The notes below the pieces were generated by a model. It ran no database searches. It was not told where the DNA came from and was given only the letters and a program-made list of their open reading frames with translations. Made by a program: the position numbers and the translations under genes. From Thalassovita autumnalis (lineage in GTDB: Bacteria > Pseudomonadota > Alphaproteobacteria > Rhodobacterales > Rhodobacteraceae), in the NCBI RefSeq assembly GCF_001458255.1, contig NZ_CYSB01000005.1, positions 186,001 to 250,000 of the forward strand: DNA of 64,000 nt, given 5' to 3'. Positions 7,673 to 16,822 of this stretch are shown one piece after another (position 1 is the first letter of the stretch; each line of letters opens with the position of its first letter).

Positions 7673-8836
7673 ATGAACGTGCAAACTGATCTGTCGAAAA
7701 TGATCGTGGGCTATGACGTTCCGGCGCTGCCGGGCATGGATGAGGCCGATATTCAGACCCCGGCGCTGGTGCTGGACCTGGACGCGCTGGAGCGCAATAT
7801 CAAAAAGATGGGCGACTATGCGGCGGCGCATGGGATGCGCCACCGCGTGCATGGCAAGATGCACAAATCGGTGGATGTGGCCAAGCTGCAGGAACGTCTG
7901 GGCGGCGCGGTTGGTGTCTGCTGTCAGAAGGTTTCCGAGGCTGAGGTGTTCGTACGTGGTGGCATCAAGGATGTGCTGGTGTCCAACCAGGTGCGGGACC
8001 CGATGAAAATCGATCGGCTGGCGCAGTTGCCGACGCTGGGCAGCCGGATCATCGTCTGTGTTGACGACTTGGCCAATGTGGCAGAGCTGTCGGCGGCGGC
8101 GCAGAAGCACGGCACCCAATTGGAGGTGTTTGTTGAGATTGACTGTGGCGCGGGCCGCTGTGGTGTGACCACCACCGAGGCTGTGGTGGAAATCGCGCAG
8201 GCCGTGGACGCGGCCGAAGGGCTGAAGTTCACCGGCATCCAGGCCTACCAAGGCGCGATGCAGCACATGGACAGCTATGAGGACCGCAAAGCCAAGCTGG
8301 ACGTTGCCATCGCGCAGGTTCAGGACGCAGTCGAAGGGCTGAAAACTGCAGGCATTGAGTGCGAGTTGGTTTCGGGCGGCGGCACCGGGTCGTACTACTT
8401 CGAAAGCAACTCGGGCGTTTACAACGAGTTGCAGTGTGGATCCTACGCCTTCATGGATGCGGATTACGGTCGGATCCTCGACAAGGACGGCAAGCGCATT
8501 GATCAGGGTGAATGGGAAAACGCTTTCTTCATTCTGACCCAGGTGATGAGCCACGCGAAGGCGGATAAGGCCATTGTGGATGCAGGTCTGAAGGCCCAGT
8601 CGGTGGATAGCGGTCTGCCGGTGATCTTTGGCCGTGATGATGTGGAATACGTGAAATGCTCGGACGAACACGGTGTTGTCGCCGATCCTGACGGCAAGCT
8701 GGCCGTGGGGGAAAAGCTACGCCTTGTGCCCGGCCACTGTGATCCGACCGCCAATGTCCATGACTGGTATGTCGGTGTGCGCAACGGCAAGGTTGAAACC
8801 CTCTGGCCCGTCTCCGCACGCGGCAAGGCCTACTGA
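7673..8836 (+). CDS. bhcC: beta-hydroxyaspartate aldolase (BhcC)
   Basis: The 387-residue protein belongs to the D-threonine aldolase/alanine-racemase-like fold type III PLP family. The N-terminal barrel carries the probable PLP lysine in RVHGKMHKS; SGGGTGSY supports phosphate binding; and the C-terminal beta domain carries the PGHCDPT motif whose His and Asp are the metal ligands of D-threonine aldolases. In the BHAC it condenses glycine with glyoxylate to beta-hydroxyaspartate. AAGGA lies before the ATG, 20 bases after bhcB. The operon context separates it from D-serine dehydratase (DSD1) relatives. Confidence 0.92.
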   Translation: MNVQTDLSKMIVGYDVPALPGMDEADIQTPALVLDLDALERNIKKMGDYAAAHGMRHRVHGKMHKSVDVAKLQERLGGAVGVCCQKVSEAEVFVRGGIKDVLVSNQVRDPMKIDRLAQLPTLGSRIIVCVDDLANVAELSAAAQKHGTQLEVFVEIDCGAGRCGVTTTEAVVEIAQAVDAAEGLKFTGIQAYQGAMQHMDSYEDRKAKLDVAIAQVQDAVEGLKTAGIECELVSGGGTGSYYFESNSGVYNELQCGSYAFMDADYGRILDKDGKRIDQGEWENAFFILTQVMSHAKADKAIVDAGLKAQSVDSGLPVIFGRDDVEYVKCSDEHGVVADPDGKLAVGEKLRLVPGHCDPTANVHDWYVGVRNGKVETLWPVSARGKAY

Positions 8837-8847
8837 TCCCCCCCTCG

Positions 8848-8895
8848 CTGGCAGAGCTTCATGTCCCTTCCATCATAGGCTCTGCCAGTTCTTTT
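8848..8895 (+). terminator. terminator-like hairpin between bhcC and bhcD (possible attenuator)
   Basis: CTGGCAGAGC (8848-8857) and GCTCTGCCAG (8879-8888) are perfect 10-bp arms around a 21-nt loop, followed by TTCTTTTT. This looks like a leaky intrinsic terminator inside the operon, positioned to lower bhcD relative to bhcABC or to protect the 3' end of a processed bhcABC mRNA. Confidence 0.6.
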
Positions 8896-8921
8896 TGGGA
8901 TCAAACTCGTAAGGAAAACAA

Positions 8922-9887
8922 ATGCATATCGTTCCTGAACGTGACATCGCGGATCTGATGACCCGCGCCGCCGCCTTTGACGCGGTGGAAAAAGTCTTTG
9001 CTGCGATGGCGGCCGAAGACGCCTATAACTTCCCGGTCATCCGCGAGGCGCTGGGCCATGAAGAGGCGCTTTATGGCTTCAAGGGTGGCTTTGACCGCGC
9101 CGGTTCGACCCTGGGTCTGAAGGCAGGCGGCTACTGGCCGCACAATCTGGAAAAACGCGGGCTGATCAATCACCAGTCCACCGTGTTTCTGTTCGATCCG
9201 GACACCGGCAAGGTCTCGGCGATGGTGGGCGGCAACTTGTTGACCGCGTTGCGCACTGCGGCGGCGTCTTCTGTTTCGATCAAACATCTGGCACGCGAAG
9301 ATGCCAAGGTCATCGGCATGGTTGGGGCAGGGCATCAGGCAACGTTCCAACTGCGGGCTGCCTTGGAGCAGCGCAGCTTTGAAAAGGTAATCGGCTGGAA
9401 CCTGCACCCCGAAATGCTGCCCAATCTGGAAAAGGTCGCGGCTGAGGCCGGGCTGCCGTTTGAAGCGGTGGACCTGCCCGGTTTGAAAGAGGCCGATGTC
9501 GTGATCACCATCACCTCCTCCTTTGATCCGATTGTCCTGTCGGAGCATATCAGCGATGGCACCCATGTCGCCTGCATGGGCACCGATACCATTGGCAAAC
9601 AAGAGGTTGCGGCGGATCTGCTGACCCGTGCCACGGTCTTCACCGATGAGGTTGCGCAATCCACCACCCTGGGTGAAGCGCAACATGCGGTAGCGAATGG
9701 TTCGCTCACGGCGGATCAAATCACCCAGCTGGGCGCGGTTATCAACGGCACCCATGGTGGGCGGGCTTCGGACAGAGAAGTGACCCTGTTTGATGGCACC
9801 GGCGTTGGCCTGCAGGATCTGGCGGTCGCCGCCCGTGTGGTGGAGCTGGCGATCGAAAAAGGCACCGCGATCGAAGTGGACTTCTGA
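8922..9887 (+). CDS. bhcD: iminosuccinate reductase (BhcD)
   Basis: The 321-residue member of the ornithine cyclodeaminase/mu-crystallin family has a central Rossmann domain (VIGMVGAGHQATFQ, about residues 128-142) and the family's VGGNLLTALRTAAASS segment before it. In the BHAC it reduces iminosuccinate to L-aspartate with NADH, regenerating the amino donor of BhcA. It is last in the operon, 85 bases after bhcC behind a hairpin, and is followed by a strong terminator. The enzyme family alone would be ambiguous; the operon makes the call. Confidence 0.92.
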   Translation: MHIVPERDIADLMTRAAAFDAVEKVFAAMAAEDAYNFPVIREALGHEEALYGFKGGFDRAGSTLGLKAGGYWPHNLEKRGLINHQSTVFLFDPDTGKVSAMVGGNLLTALRTAAASSVSIKHLAREDAKVIGMVGAGHQATFQLRAALEQRSFEKVIGWNLHPEMLPNLEKVAAEAGLPFEAVDLPGLKEADVVITITSSFDPIVLSEHISDGTHVACMGTDTIGKQEVAADLLTRATVFTDEVAQSTTLGEAQHAVANGSLTADQITQLGAVINGTHGGRASDREVTLFDGTGVGLQDLAVAARVVELAIEKGTAIEVDF

Positions 9888-9913
9888 TCGCCGCATTGCC
9901 GAAGAGAACAGGG

Positions 9914-9949
9914 AAGCCCCGGTGCGTCAGAACGTGCCGGGGCTTTTCT
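9914..9949 (+). terminator. intrinsic terminator of the bhc operon
   Basis: AAGCCCCGG (9914-9922) pairs perfectly with CCGGGGCTT (9937-9945), followed by TTCT. It lies between bhcD and the convergent LysR gene. Confidence 0.85.
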
Positions 9950-9950
9950 G

Positions 9951-10865
9951 TTACAGCGGCAGCTGGGCCATTTCAGATTGGATGTGATCCACCATGAAAT
10001 CGATGAACAACCGCGCCTTTGGGTCCTGCCGGCGGCGGTGCATATAGAGGCAGGCCAATTGAATTGGCACCGGTGGTTCGTCTGGCAGAACAACCTCAAG
10101 ACGGCCGGCGGACAGATGTTCGGCAATCTCAAAAACGGGTTTCATCACAATGCCATGACCACCCAGGGCCCATTGGGTCAGCACCTCACCATGGTCGGTT
10201 TCAAACGGGCCGGTGACAGGCACACGTTGCACACCGTTCGGTCCTTCCAGCGGCCATTGAAATTCAGGTGCGCCGGGGTAGCGCAGGTTCAGGCAGTCAT
10301 GGGCGTCGGTGCGCAACTCATCGCTGTGTTGCGGGGCGCCCATCCGGTCCAGATAGCTGGGCGCGGCACAGAGGACGCGGGGGCAATCGGTGATCTTGCG
10401 AATGCGCAGGTTGCTGTCTTCGGGAAGGCCCAGGAAAAACGCCGCATCCAACCCCTCAGCCGCCAGATCCAGTTTGCGGTCTGACAGACGCAGGCGAATG
10501 TTGATCTGCGGATATTCGGCCTTGAAAGCAGGGACAGCCGGCGCGATGAACCGTTGCCCGACCCCCAGCGGCGCCGCCACGTAGAGTGTACCGCGCGGGC
10601 TGTCGGTGATGTCGGAAATATCGGCCTCGGCTTCCTCAACGGCTTCCAGGATTTTGCTGGCCCCGCTGTAGAAGGTCTTGCCCTGTTCGGTCGGGGTCAG
10701 GGTGCGGGTCGTGCGGTGAAACAGGCGCACGCCCAGATGATCCTCAAGCTGGGAAATCCGGCTGGAGGCGACGGCGGCCGACACCCTGAGGTCACGCGCC
10801 GCGGCGGACATATTGCCCAGCTCATAGACCCGAACAAACGTGCGGATATTGTCGAGATAGGCCAT
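9951..10865 (-). CDS. LysR family transcriptional regulator (paralog 1)
   Basis: The 304-residue protein has an N-terminal winged helix (MSAAARDLRVSAAVASSRISQLEDHLGVRLFHRTTRTLTPT region) and a CrgA-like LysR substrate domain (RGTLYVAAPLGVGQRFIAP, then LDAAFFLG). It is closely related in sequence and length to the LysR protein encoded just upstream on the same strand. The pair lies between the bhc operon and the xanthine dehydrogenase genes; the target is unknown. Its gene is convergent with bhcD across the bhc terminator. Confidence 0.88.
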   Translation of the reverse strand: MAYLDNIRTFVRVYELGNMSAAARDLRVSAAVASSRISQLEDHLGVRLFHRTTRTLTPTEQGKTFYSGASKILEAVEEAEADISDITDSPRGTLYVAAPLGVGQRFIAPAVPAFKAEYPQINIRLRLSDRKLDLAAEGLDAAFFLGLPEDSNLRIRKITDCPRVLCAAPSYLDRMGAPQHSDELRTDAHDCLNLRYPGAPEFQWPLEGPNGVQRVPVTGPFETDHGEVLTQWALGGHGIVMKPVFEIAEHLSAGRLEVVLPDEPPVPIQLACLYMHRRRQDPKARLFIDFMVDHIQSEMAQLPL

Positions 10866-10941
10866 AGGATTGTCCGGTTTTTGATGAAAGTGTCGCGCTC
10901 TTATTCGTTTCTAGCTGAAAATCTAGGGCGCGGCCAGCCGA

Positions 10942-11850
10942 TTAGCTGGGGGTCACAACAGCGCGCTGACCGCGTTCGGTCATGAAATCCACAAACGCGC
11001 GGACTTTCGGGTCCTGCAGTTTCCGGTGCGGATAGAGACAACCGAAGATCGAGGGTGAGGGCGGCGTATCCTCCATCACCTGCACCAGCGCCCCTGAGGC
11101 AAGATGCTGCGCGATATCGAAACGGGGTTTGTTGGCGATGCCGTGGCCTGCCAGCGCCCATTCCGTCAAAACATCGCTGTCATCCGCGTCAAACTTGCCT
11201 GACACCTCAAGCTTGCGCAGGCCAGATGCGGTTTGCAGTTGCCAGAAGTATTCAGGCGAACGCGGATATCGCAGCAGCAGGCAATTGTGGTTTTTCAGCA
11301 GATCCTGCGGGGAGGATGGTGCGCCATGTTCGGCGATGTAGTCCGGCGCGGCGACCAAGACACGATCTACCTCGGCGATCCGGCGCAGTTTGAGGTTGGA
11401 ATCCTTCGGCACCCCGACGAAAAACGCCACATCCAGACGTTCGCTCATCAGATCCACAGCCCGGTCCGACAGGCGCATCTGCACCTCGGTCTCAGGGTAG
11501 GCTTTGACAAATTCCGGCACCAAAGGCGCGATGATCCGTCGCCCGACGCCCAGGGGCGCGGTCACCCGGATTACACCGCGGGGCCGGTCGGAAAAGTTGG
11601 CCACCACCGCTTCGGCTGCTTCCAGCGAATCGAGGACTTTCTTGGCCTCCTCATAGAAACGCTGACCCACCTCGGTTGGGATGATCGACCGGGTGGTACG
11701 GTTAAACAGGCGCACGCCCAGGTGGGCCTCAAGCTCCTTGATGCGTTTAGAGGCCACAGCCGGTGTCAAGCGCAGATCCCGCCCCCCTGAGGTGATCGAA
11801 CCCAATTCCACAACACGAACAAAGACCTGGAGGCTTTCAATATAAGGCAT
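10942..11850 (-). CDS. LysR family transcriptional regulator (paralog 2), divergent from xdhA
   Basis: The 302-residue LysR protein has helix-turn-helix ITSGGRDLRLTPAVASKRIKELEAHLGVRLFNRTTRS region and the same APLGVGRRIIAPLVPEF block as paralog 1. The start at 11850 (MPYIESLQVFVRVVELG) is chosen by alignment with the paralog's MAYLDNIRTFVRVYELG; an in-frame upstream extension to 11958 looks unconserved. No strong SD is visible. Being divergent from xdhA, it is a reasonable candidate regulator of the purine genes (inference). Confidence 0.87.
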   Translation of the reverse strand: MPYIESLQVFVRVVELGSITSGGRDLRLTPAVASKRIKELEAHLGVRLFNRTTRSIIPTEVGQRFYEEAKKVLDSLEAAEAVVANFSDRPRGVIRVTAPLGVGRRIIAPLVPEFVKAYPETEVQMRLSDRAVDLMSERLDVAFFVGVPKDSNLKLRRIAEVDRVLVAAPDYIAEHGAPSSPQDLLKNHNCLLLRYPRSPEYFWQLQTASGLRKLEVSGKFDADDSDVLTEWALAGHGIANKPRFDIAQHLASGALVQVMEDTPPSPSIFGCLYPHRKLQDPKVRAFVDFMTERGQRAVVTPS

Positions 11851-12096
11851 TGGGGCTATGTCATCCTGAGTGTGGGCCGGCTCTGGGCCAATGTGCATTG
11901 ACGTCCTGCGCGGCCTTTTAGCGGATCGCTCAAGATCTGGGCAGAGTAGCATTATCAACGAAATGTAGAAAGTATTTAGCGGATAGCGTCATATTCATTG
12001 ATAGTTTGGAATGGTATTTTTACTGCAAATACCGCGCCCGTGACTGGATCAGCACTGAATGCAGACAAACGGGTGGCCACGCAGTTGGAGGACGAG

Positions 12097-13557
12097 ATGA
12101 ACTTGCGCAGCGACATTCGGTTTCTGTTGAACGGGCGGCCGGTGACCGTGCCCTCGGTCACAGCATCCCAAACCCTGTTGGATTTTCTGCGCATTGATCA
12201 GCGCCTCACCGGCACCAAAGAAGGCTGCGCCGAGGGCGATTGCGGCGCCTGTACGGTTCTGGTTGGCCGGCTGAACGATGGTGGGCTGAAGTATGAGGCG
12301 GTCAACGCCTGCATCCGCTTCCTGGCCTCATTGGATGGCTGCCACGTGGTGACGATTGAACACATCCGTGGTGCCGATGGCGGACTGCATCCGGTGCAAC
12401 AGGCCATGGTGGAATTTCACGGCGCGCAATGCGGGTTCTGCACCCCGGGCATCGTGATGTCCCTTTATGCGCTGTGGATGGAACAGCCCGAGCCGACCCC
12501 GGCGCAGGTTGAGGTGGCGCTGCAGGGCAACCTTTGCCGTTGCACCGGCTATGAGCCGATCATCAAAGCGGCCGTGGCTGTCAGCCAATATGGCACCCCG
12601 TCGGCGGATTATCTGAATGAAACCCGCACAGGCATCGTGGCACAGTTGCAGGATCTGCAGGATGGCGCCCGTGTGGTGACGGGCCCGGCGGACAATCAGG
12701 CGATTGTGCCGGCGGATCTGGATGATTTTGCCACGGTTCTGGTCGAAAACCCAAAAGCCACAATTGTGGCGGGTGCCACGGATGTGGGCCTCTGGGTGAC
12801 CAAGTTCCTGCGTCCGATCAGCCCGGCGATCCACATCAATCAGATCGATGCGCTGAAACAGATCGAGATGACCGAAGAGGGCATCACCCTGGGTGCAGGC
12901 GTCAGCTATTCGGACTTCCTGCCGATGGTGAAGGCGCATTTCCCCTTCCTGCTGGAATACTGGAACCGCATTGCCGGCTGGCAGGTGCGGAACATGGGCA
13001 CGGTCGGCGGAAACATCGCCAACGGCTCGCCCATCGGGGATACGCCGCCCGTTCTGATCGCGCTGGGCGCGACCGTCACCCTGCGGCGCGGCGCTGACCG
13101 CCGGACCGTGCCGCTGGAGGACTATTTCATCGATTACGGTAAACAGGACCTTGGCGAAGGTGAGTTCCTGGAAAGCGTACAAATCCCGCTGCCGGGCAAG
13201 TCGCAGATCAACGCGGCCTATAAGATCTCCAAACGCCGGGATGAGGATATCTCGGCCGTGGCAGTGGGTATTTCGGTCACCGTTGAGGGCGGCCAGATCA
13301 GCGCCGCGCGCATCGCCTTTGGCGGCATGGCTGCAACCCCGAAACGGGCCGCTGCAGCGGAGGCCGCACTGGTGGGCCAGCCCTTCGCGGAAGCCAGCTT
13401 TGACGCGGCTGCCAAGGCGGTTGGCGCAGACTTCGCACCGCTCACAGATTGGCGTGCGTCCTCCGATTATCGTATGCTGTCGGCACAGAACCTGTTGCGC
13501 CGCTTCTTCCTGGAACATGATGAGGCGACCGATCAACCGGTCCGCCTGACGGCGTGA
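12097..13557 (+). CDS. xdhA: xanthine dehydrogenase small subunit (2Fe-2S and FAD)
   Basis: The 486-residue protein has an N-terminal plant-type ferredoxin domain (CAEGDCGACTVL), a second [2Fe-2S] domain (CGFCTPG, then CRCTGYEPI), and a FAD-binding domain (VAGATDVGLWVTKFLRP; NMGTVGGNIANGSPIGDTPP). It oxidises hypoxanthine and xanthine to urate with XdhB. The start at 12097 follows GGAGG by 5 bases; an in-frame extension back to 11998 lacks an SD. The gene is the first of xdhABC, with a 14-base gap to xdhB. Confidence 0.95.
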   Translation: MNLRSDIRFLLNGRPVTVPSVTASQTLLDFLRIDQRLTGTKEGCAEGDCGACTVLVGRLNDGGLKYEAVNACIRFLASLDGCHVVTIEHIRGADGGLHPVQQAMVEFHGAQCGFCTPGIVMSLYALWMEQPEPTPAQVEVALQGNLCRCTGYEPIIKAAVAVSQYGTPSADYLNETRTGIVAQLQDLQDGARVVTGPADNQAIVPADLDDFATVLVENPKATIVAGATDVGLWVTKFLRPISPAIHINQIDALKQIEMTEEGITLGAGVSYSDFLPMVKAHFPFLLEYWNRIAGWQVRNMGTVGGNIANGSPIGDTPPVLIALGATVTLRRGADRRTVPLEDYFIDYGKQDLGEGEFLESVQIPLPGKSQINAAYKISKRRDEDISAVAVGISVTVEGGQISAARIAFGGMAATPKRAAAAEAALVGQPFAEASFDAAAKAVGADFAPLTDWRASSDYRMLSAQNLLRRFFLEHDEATDQPVRLTA

Positions 13558-13571
13558 AGGGAGGCGCGATC

Positions 13572-15896
13572 ATGGAACATCAAACCGCACTCAAGGGCCT
13601 TGTCAGCACCGATCGTCAGCACGACAGCGCGATCAAACATGTGACCGGCCGCGCCGAATATTGCGATGATATCGCAGAACCTGTGGGCACCATGCATGCC
13701 TATCTGGGCACGTCCACGGTAGCGCATGGCCGGATCCTGTCGATGGATCTGAGCGCTGTTGCCGCCGCACCGGGGGTCATCGGGATTCTGACCGCCGAGG
13801 ATATTCCCGGTCACAATGATGTCAGCCCAACCGGTAAAAACGATGAGCCCGTTTTCCCGACGGAGAAGGTTGAGTTTCACGGCCACCCGATCTTTGCCGT
13901 GGTTGCCGACAGCCGCGATGCGGCACGGCGCGCAGCGGAGTTGGCCAAGGTTGAATATGAAGAACTGCCGCTGGCGCTGGACCCTCTGGCGGCGCGTGCA
14001 GCGGGGGGCGCCCTTGTCACCGATCCGCTGAAACTGGAACGGGGTGAGGTCGCGCCTGCAATGGCAGAAGCGCCCCATCGCATCACCGGCCGGATGGAAA
14101 TCGGCGGTCAGGATCACATGTATCTGGAAGGCCACATCGCCTTTGCTGTGCCCGGCGAGGATGACGATGTTGTTGTCACCAGCTCCACCCAGCATCCAAG
14201 CGAAGCGCAGCATATGGTGGCCCATGTTCTGGGCGTGCCGTCCAATGCGGTGACCATCAATGTGCGTCGGATGGGCGGCGGTTTTGGTGGCAAAGAAAGC
14301 CAGATGAACCTGTTCTGCGCGGTTGCCGCGCTGGCGGCCAAAAAATGGAACCGCCCCTGTAAAATCCGCCCCGATCGCGATCAGGATATGACCGCCACCG
14401 GCAAGCGGCATGACTTTGTGGTCGACTATGATGTTGGCTTTGACGATCAGGGCAAGATCACTGCGGTGGACGGCGTGTTTGCAGCGCGCTGCGGCTATAC
14501 CTCGGACCTGTCGGGGCCGGTGACGGATCGGGCGCTGTTCCACGCCGATAACGCCTATTTCTACCCCAATGTGCGTCTGAAAAGTGAACCGCTGAAAACC
14601 AACACCGTGTCCAACACCGCCTTCCGTGGCTTTGGTGGTCCGCAGGGTGTTGTGGCGGCCGAACGGATGATCGAAGAGATCGCCTATAAACTGGGCAAAG
14701 ACCCGCTGGAGGTGCGCAAGGCGAACTTCTACGGCGACGAAACCGATGGCCGCAACCTGACGCCGTATCACCAGACCGTCGAAGACAACATCATCCACCG
14801 CGTGGTGGAAGAGTTGGAAGAAAACGCCGACTATCAGGCGCGCCGCCAGGCCGTGCTGGAGCACAACGCCAAAGGTGGTGTGATCCGCAAAGGCATTGCG
14901 TTGACACCGGTGAAATTTGGCATCTCTTTCACGGCGACCTGGTACAATCAGGCTGGATCGCTGATCCACATCTACAATGATGGCTCAATCCATCTGAACC
15001 ATGGCGGCACGGAGATGGGGCAGGGCCTCAACACCAAGATCGCACAGATCGTGGCCGATGCGTTCCAGGTGGATTTCGACCGGGTGAAGATCACCAAAAC
15101 CACCACTGAGAAAGTGCCGAACACCTCGGCCACGGCGGCATCGTCGGGGTCTGACCTGAACGGCATGGCCGCTTTGGACGGGGCTGAGCAGATCAAAGCG
15201 CGGCTGGTGGCCTTCGCCGCTGAATCGCGTGGCGTGCCGGAAGATCAGGTGAAATTCCTGCCCAACACGGTGCAGATCGGCGAAGAGATGGTGCCGTTCA
15301 ACACGCTGGTGAAAGAAGCCTATATGGCCCGTGTGCACCTGTCTGCGGCGGGTTTTTATAAAACACCCAAGATCCACTGGGACCGCGCGGCCGGTAAGGG
15401 GCGTCCGTTCTTCTACTACGCTTATGGTGCCTCCTGTTCTGAGGTGTCGATCGACACGCTGACCGGGGAATACACCGTGGATCGCACCGATATCCTGCAT
15501 GATGTGGGCCGTTCGCTGAACCCGATCCTTGATAAAGGCCAGGTCGAAGGCGCCTTTGTTCAGGGGATGGGCTGGCTGACCACGGAAGAGCTGTGGTGGG
15601 ATGATGCGGGGCGTCTGCGGACCCACGCACCCTCGACCTATAAGATCCCGCTGGCCAGCGACCGCCCGCGTGAGTTTAACGTGGAACTGGCGGAATGGTC
15701 GGTGAACAAGGAACGCACCATCAAACGGTCCAAGGCCGTGGGTGAGCCGCCCTTTATGCTGGGTATCTCGGTCTTTGAGGCGCTGTCGATGGCGGTGGCT
15801 TCGGTCAATAACTATCGTGAGTGCCCGCGTCTGGATGCGCCGGCTACGCCTGAACGTGTGCTGATGGCCTGTGAACGCCTGAAGGCCGGGGGCTGA
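13572..15896 (+). CDS. xdhB: xanthine dehydrogenase molybdopterin-binding subunit
   Basis: The 774-residue large subunit shows the molybdopterin motifs GGGFGGKESQ (near residue 235), NTAFRGFGGPQ, EMGQGLNTK, and the C-terminal AVGEPPFMLG that holds the catalytic Glu base. It binds the molybdenum cofactor and hydroxylates purines. A GGGAGG SD lies 7 bases before ATG 13572; a GTG at 13554 overlapping the xdhA stop is less likely. It requires XdhC for cofactor insertion, encoded 4 bases downstream, and molybdate, for which modABC is in the same window. Confidence 0.95.
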   Translation: MEHQTALKGLVSTDRQHDSAIKHVTGRAEYCDDIAEPVGTMHAYLGTSTVAHGRILSMDLSAVAAAPGVIGILTAEDIPGHNDVSPTGKNDEPVFPTEKVEFHGHPIFAVVADSRDAARRAAELAKVEYEELPLALDPLAARAAGGALVTDPLKLERGEVAPAMAEAPHRITGRMEIGGQDHMYLEGHIAFAVPGEDDDVVVTSSTQHPSEAQHMVAHVLGVPSNAVTINVRRMGGGFGGKESQMNLFCAVAALAAKKWNRPCKIRPDRDQDMTATGKRHDFVVDYDVGFDDQGKITAVDGVFAARCGYTSDLSGPVTDRALFHADNAYFYPNVRLKSEPLKTNTVSNTAFRGFGGPQGVVAAERMIEEIAYKLGKDPLEVRKANFYGDETDGRNLTPYHQTVEDNIIHRVVEELEENADYQARRQAVLEHNAKGGVIRKGIALTPVKFGISFTATWYNQAGSLIHIYNDGSIHLNHGGTEMGQGLNTKIAQIVADAFQVDFDRVKITKTTTEKVPNTSATAASSGSDLNGMAALDGAEQIKARLVAFAAESRGVPEDQVKFLPNTVQIGEEMVPFNTLVKEAYMARVHLSAAGFYKTPKIHWDRAAGKGRPFFYYAYGASCSEVSIDTLTGEYTVDRTDILHDVGRSLNPILDKGQVEGAFVQGMGWLTTEELWWDDAGRLRTHAPSTYKIPLASDRPREFNVELAEWSVNKERTIKRSKAVGEPPFMLGISVFEALSMAVASVNNYRECPRLDAPATPERVLMACERLKAGG

Positions 15897-15900
15897 AGGG

Positions 15901-16755
15901 ATGGCTTCGGTGGCGGATCTTCAAACCTTTCTCACCTCAGGTGAGCCTGTGGTCAGCGTGCGCCTGACCCGGGTGCGTGGCTCGTCGCCGCGGGAAATGG
16001 GAACGGAGATGTTTGTCACCGAAGAGGCGCTGTTTGGCACTATTGGCGGCGGCCAGTTGGAACATCGTGCCATAGATGCGGCACGCCGTCTGCTGGCCAA
16101 TGGTGATATCGCTTGCCAGTTGGATCTGCCGCTGGGACCGGAAATAGGTCAATGCTGCGGTGGCCGGGTTGAGGTGTCCCTCACCCGGATGAGCGACGGC
16201 GACCGTGACGCTGCTTTGGCCCGGGCTGAGGTTGAGGCGGGGCTGCTGCCGCATGTCTATATCCTGGGGGCGGGCCATGTTGGCCGTGCCCTGGCGGATC
16301 AGTTCCAGCATATGCCTGTGCATTGCGTTCTGGTGGATCAGCGCAGCGAAGAGCTGGCGCTGTCGCAGGCCAAGGTCGAAGAGCGCCAGAGCGCGATCCC
16401 TGAGTTTGACATCATGACGGCGCCACCCGGCAGCGCCTACATTGTACTGACCCATGATCATGGGTTGGATTTCCTGCTGACATCGGCGGCGCTCAGCCGT
16501 GGTGATGCGGCCTATGTCGGGATGATTGGTTCGGCCACCAAGCGGGTGAAGTTCCGCAAATGGACCGAGAAACACTGCGAGGAGCTGAGCTCCATCGCAG
16601 CATTGAACTGCCCCATTGGGGCAGGCGGTAGCCGCGACAAGCGGCCTGCTGTGATCGCCGCCCTTGTGGTGGCCGAAGTGATCACGGCGCTGACCTCTGA
16701 AACTGCCGCAACCGCCCCCTCGGGGGCTGCTGAACCGCCACTGGCGGCGCAGTAA
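15901..16755 (+). CDS. xdhC: xanthine dehydrogenase accessory protein XdhC
   Basis: The 284-residue protein has the XdhC/CoxI N-terminal signature (TRVRGSSPREMGTEMFV; GTIGGGQLEHRAI; CCGGRVEV) and a C-terminal Rossmann domain (YILGAGHVGRAL; GMIGSATKRVKFRKW; CPIGAGG.RDKRPAVIAALVVAE region). XdhC binds molybdenum cofactor, promotes its sulfuration and hands it to XdhB. It is tightly spaced after xdhB, as in Rhodobacter capsulatus xdhABC. Confidence 0.94.
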   Translation: MASVADLQTFLTSGEPVVSVRLTRVRGSSPREMGTEMFVTEEALFGTIGGGQLEHRAIDAARRLLANGDIACQLDLPLGPEIGQCCGGRVEVSLTRMSDGDRDAALARAEVEAGLLPHVYILGAGHVGRALADQFQHMPVHCVLVDQRSEELALSQAKVEERQSAIPEFDIMTAPPGSAYIVLTHDHGLDFLLTSAALSRGDAAYVGMIGSATKRVKFRKWTEKHCEELSSIAALNCPIGAGGSRDKRPAVIAALVVAEVITALTSETAATAPSGAAEPPLAAQ

Positions 16756-16822
16756 TCGCACCCGCGCGCCAAAGGAGGACAGGCGCAGCGGTTTACGACG
16801 GTGAACAAAGGAGGACCCACCC

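Noticed and set aside
11998-12096. N-terminal extension of xdhA
   Set aside because: GGAGG is correctly spaced before 12097, and the extra 33 residues lack XdhA similarity.
12328-14969. Long minus-strand frames opposite xdhA and xdhB
   Set aside because: Low-complexity His/Arg-rich translations without motifs, opposite clearly conserved xanthine dehydrogenase subunits.
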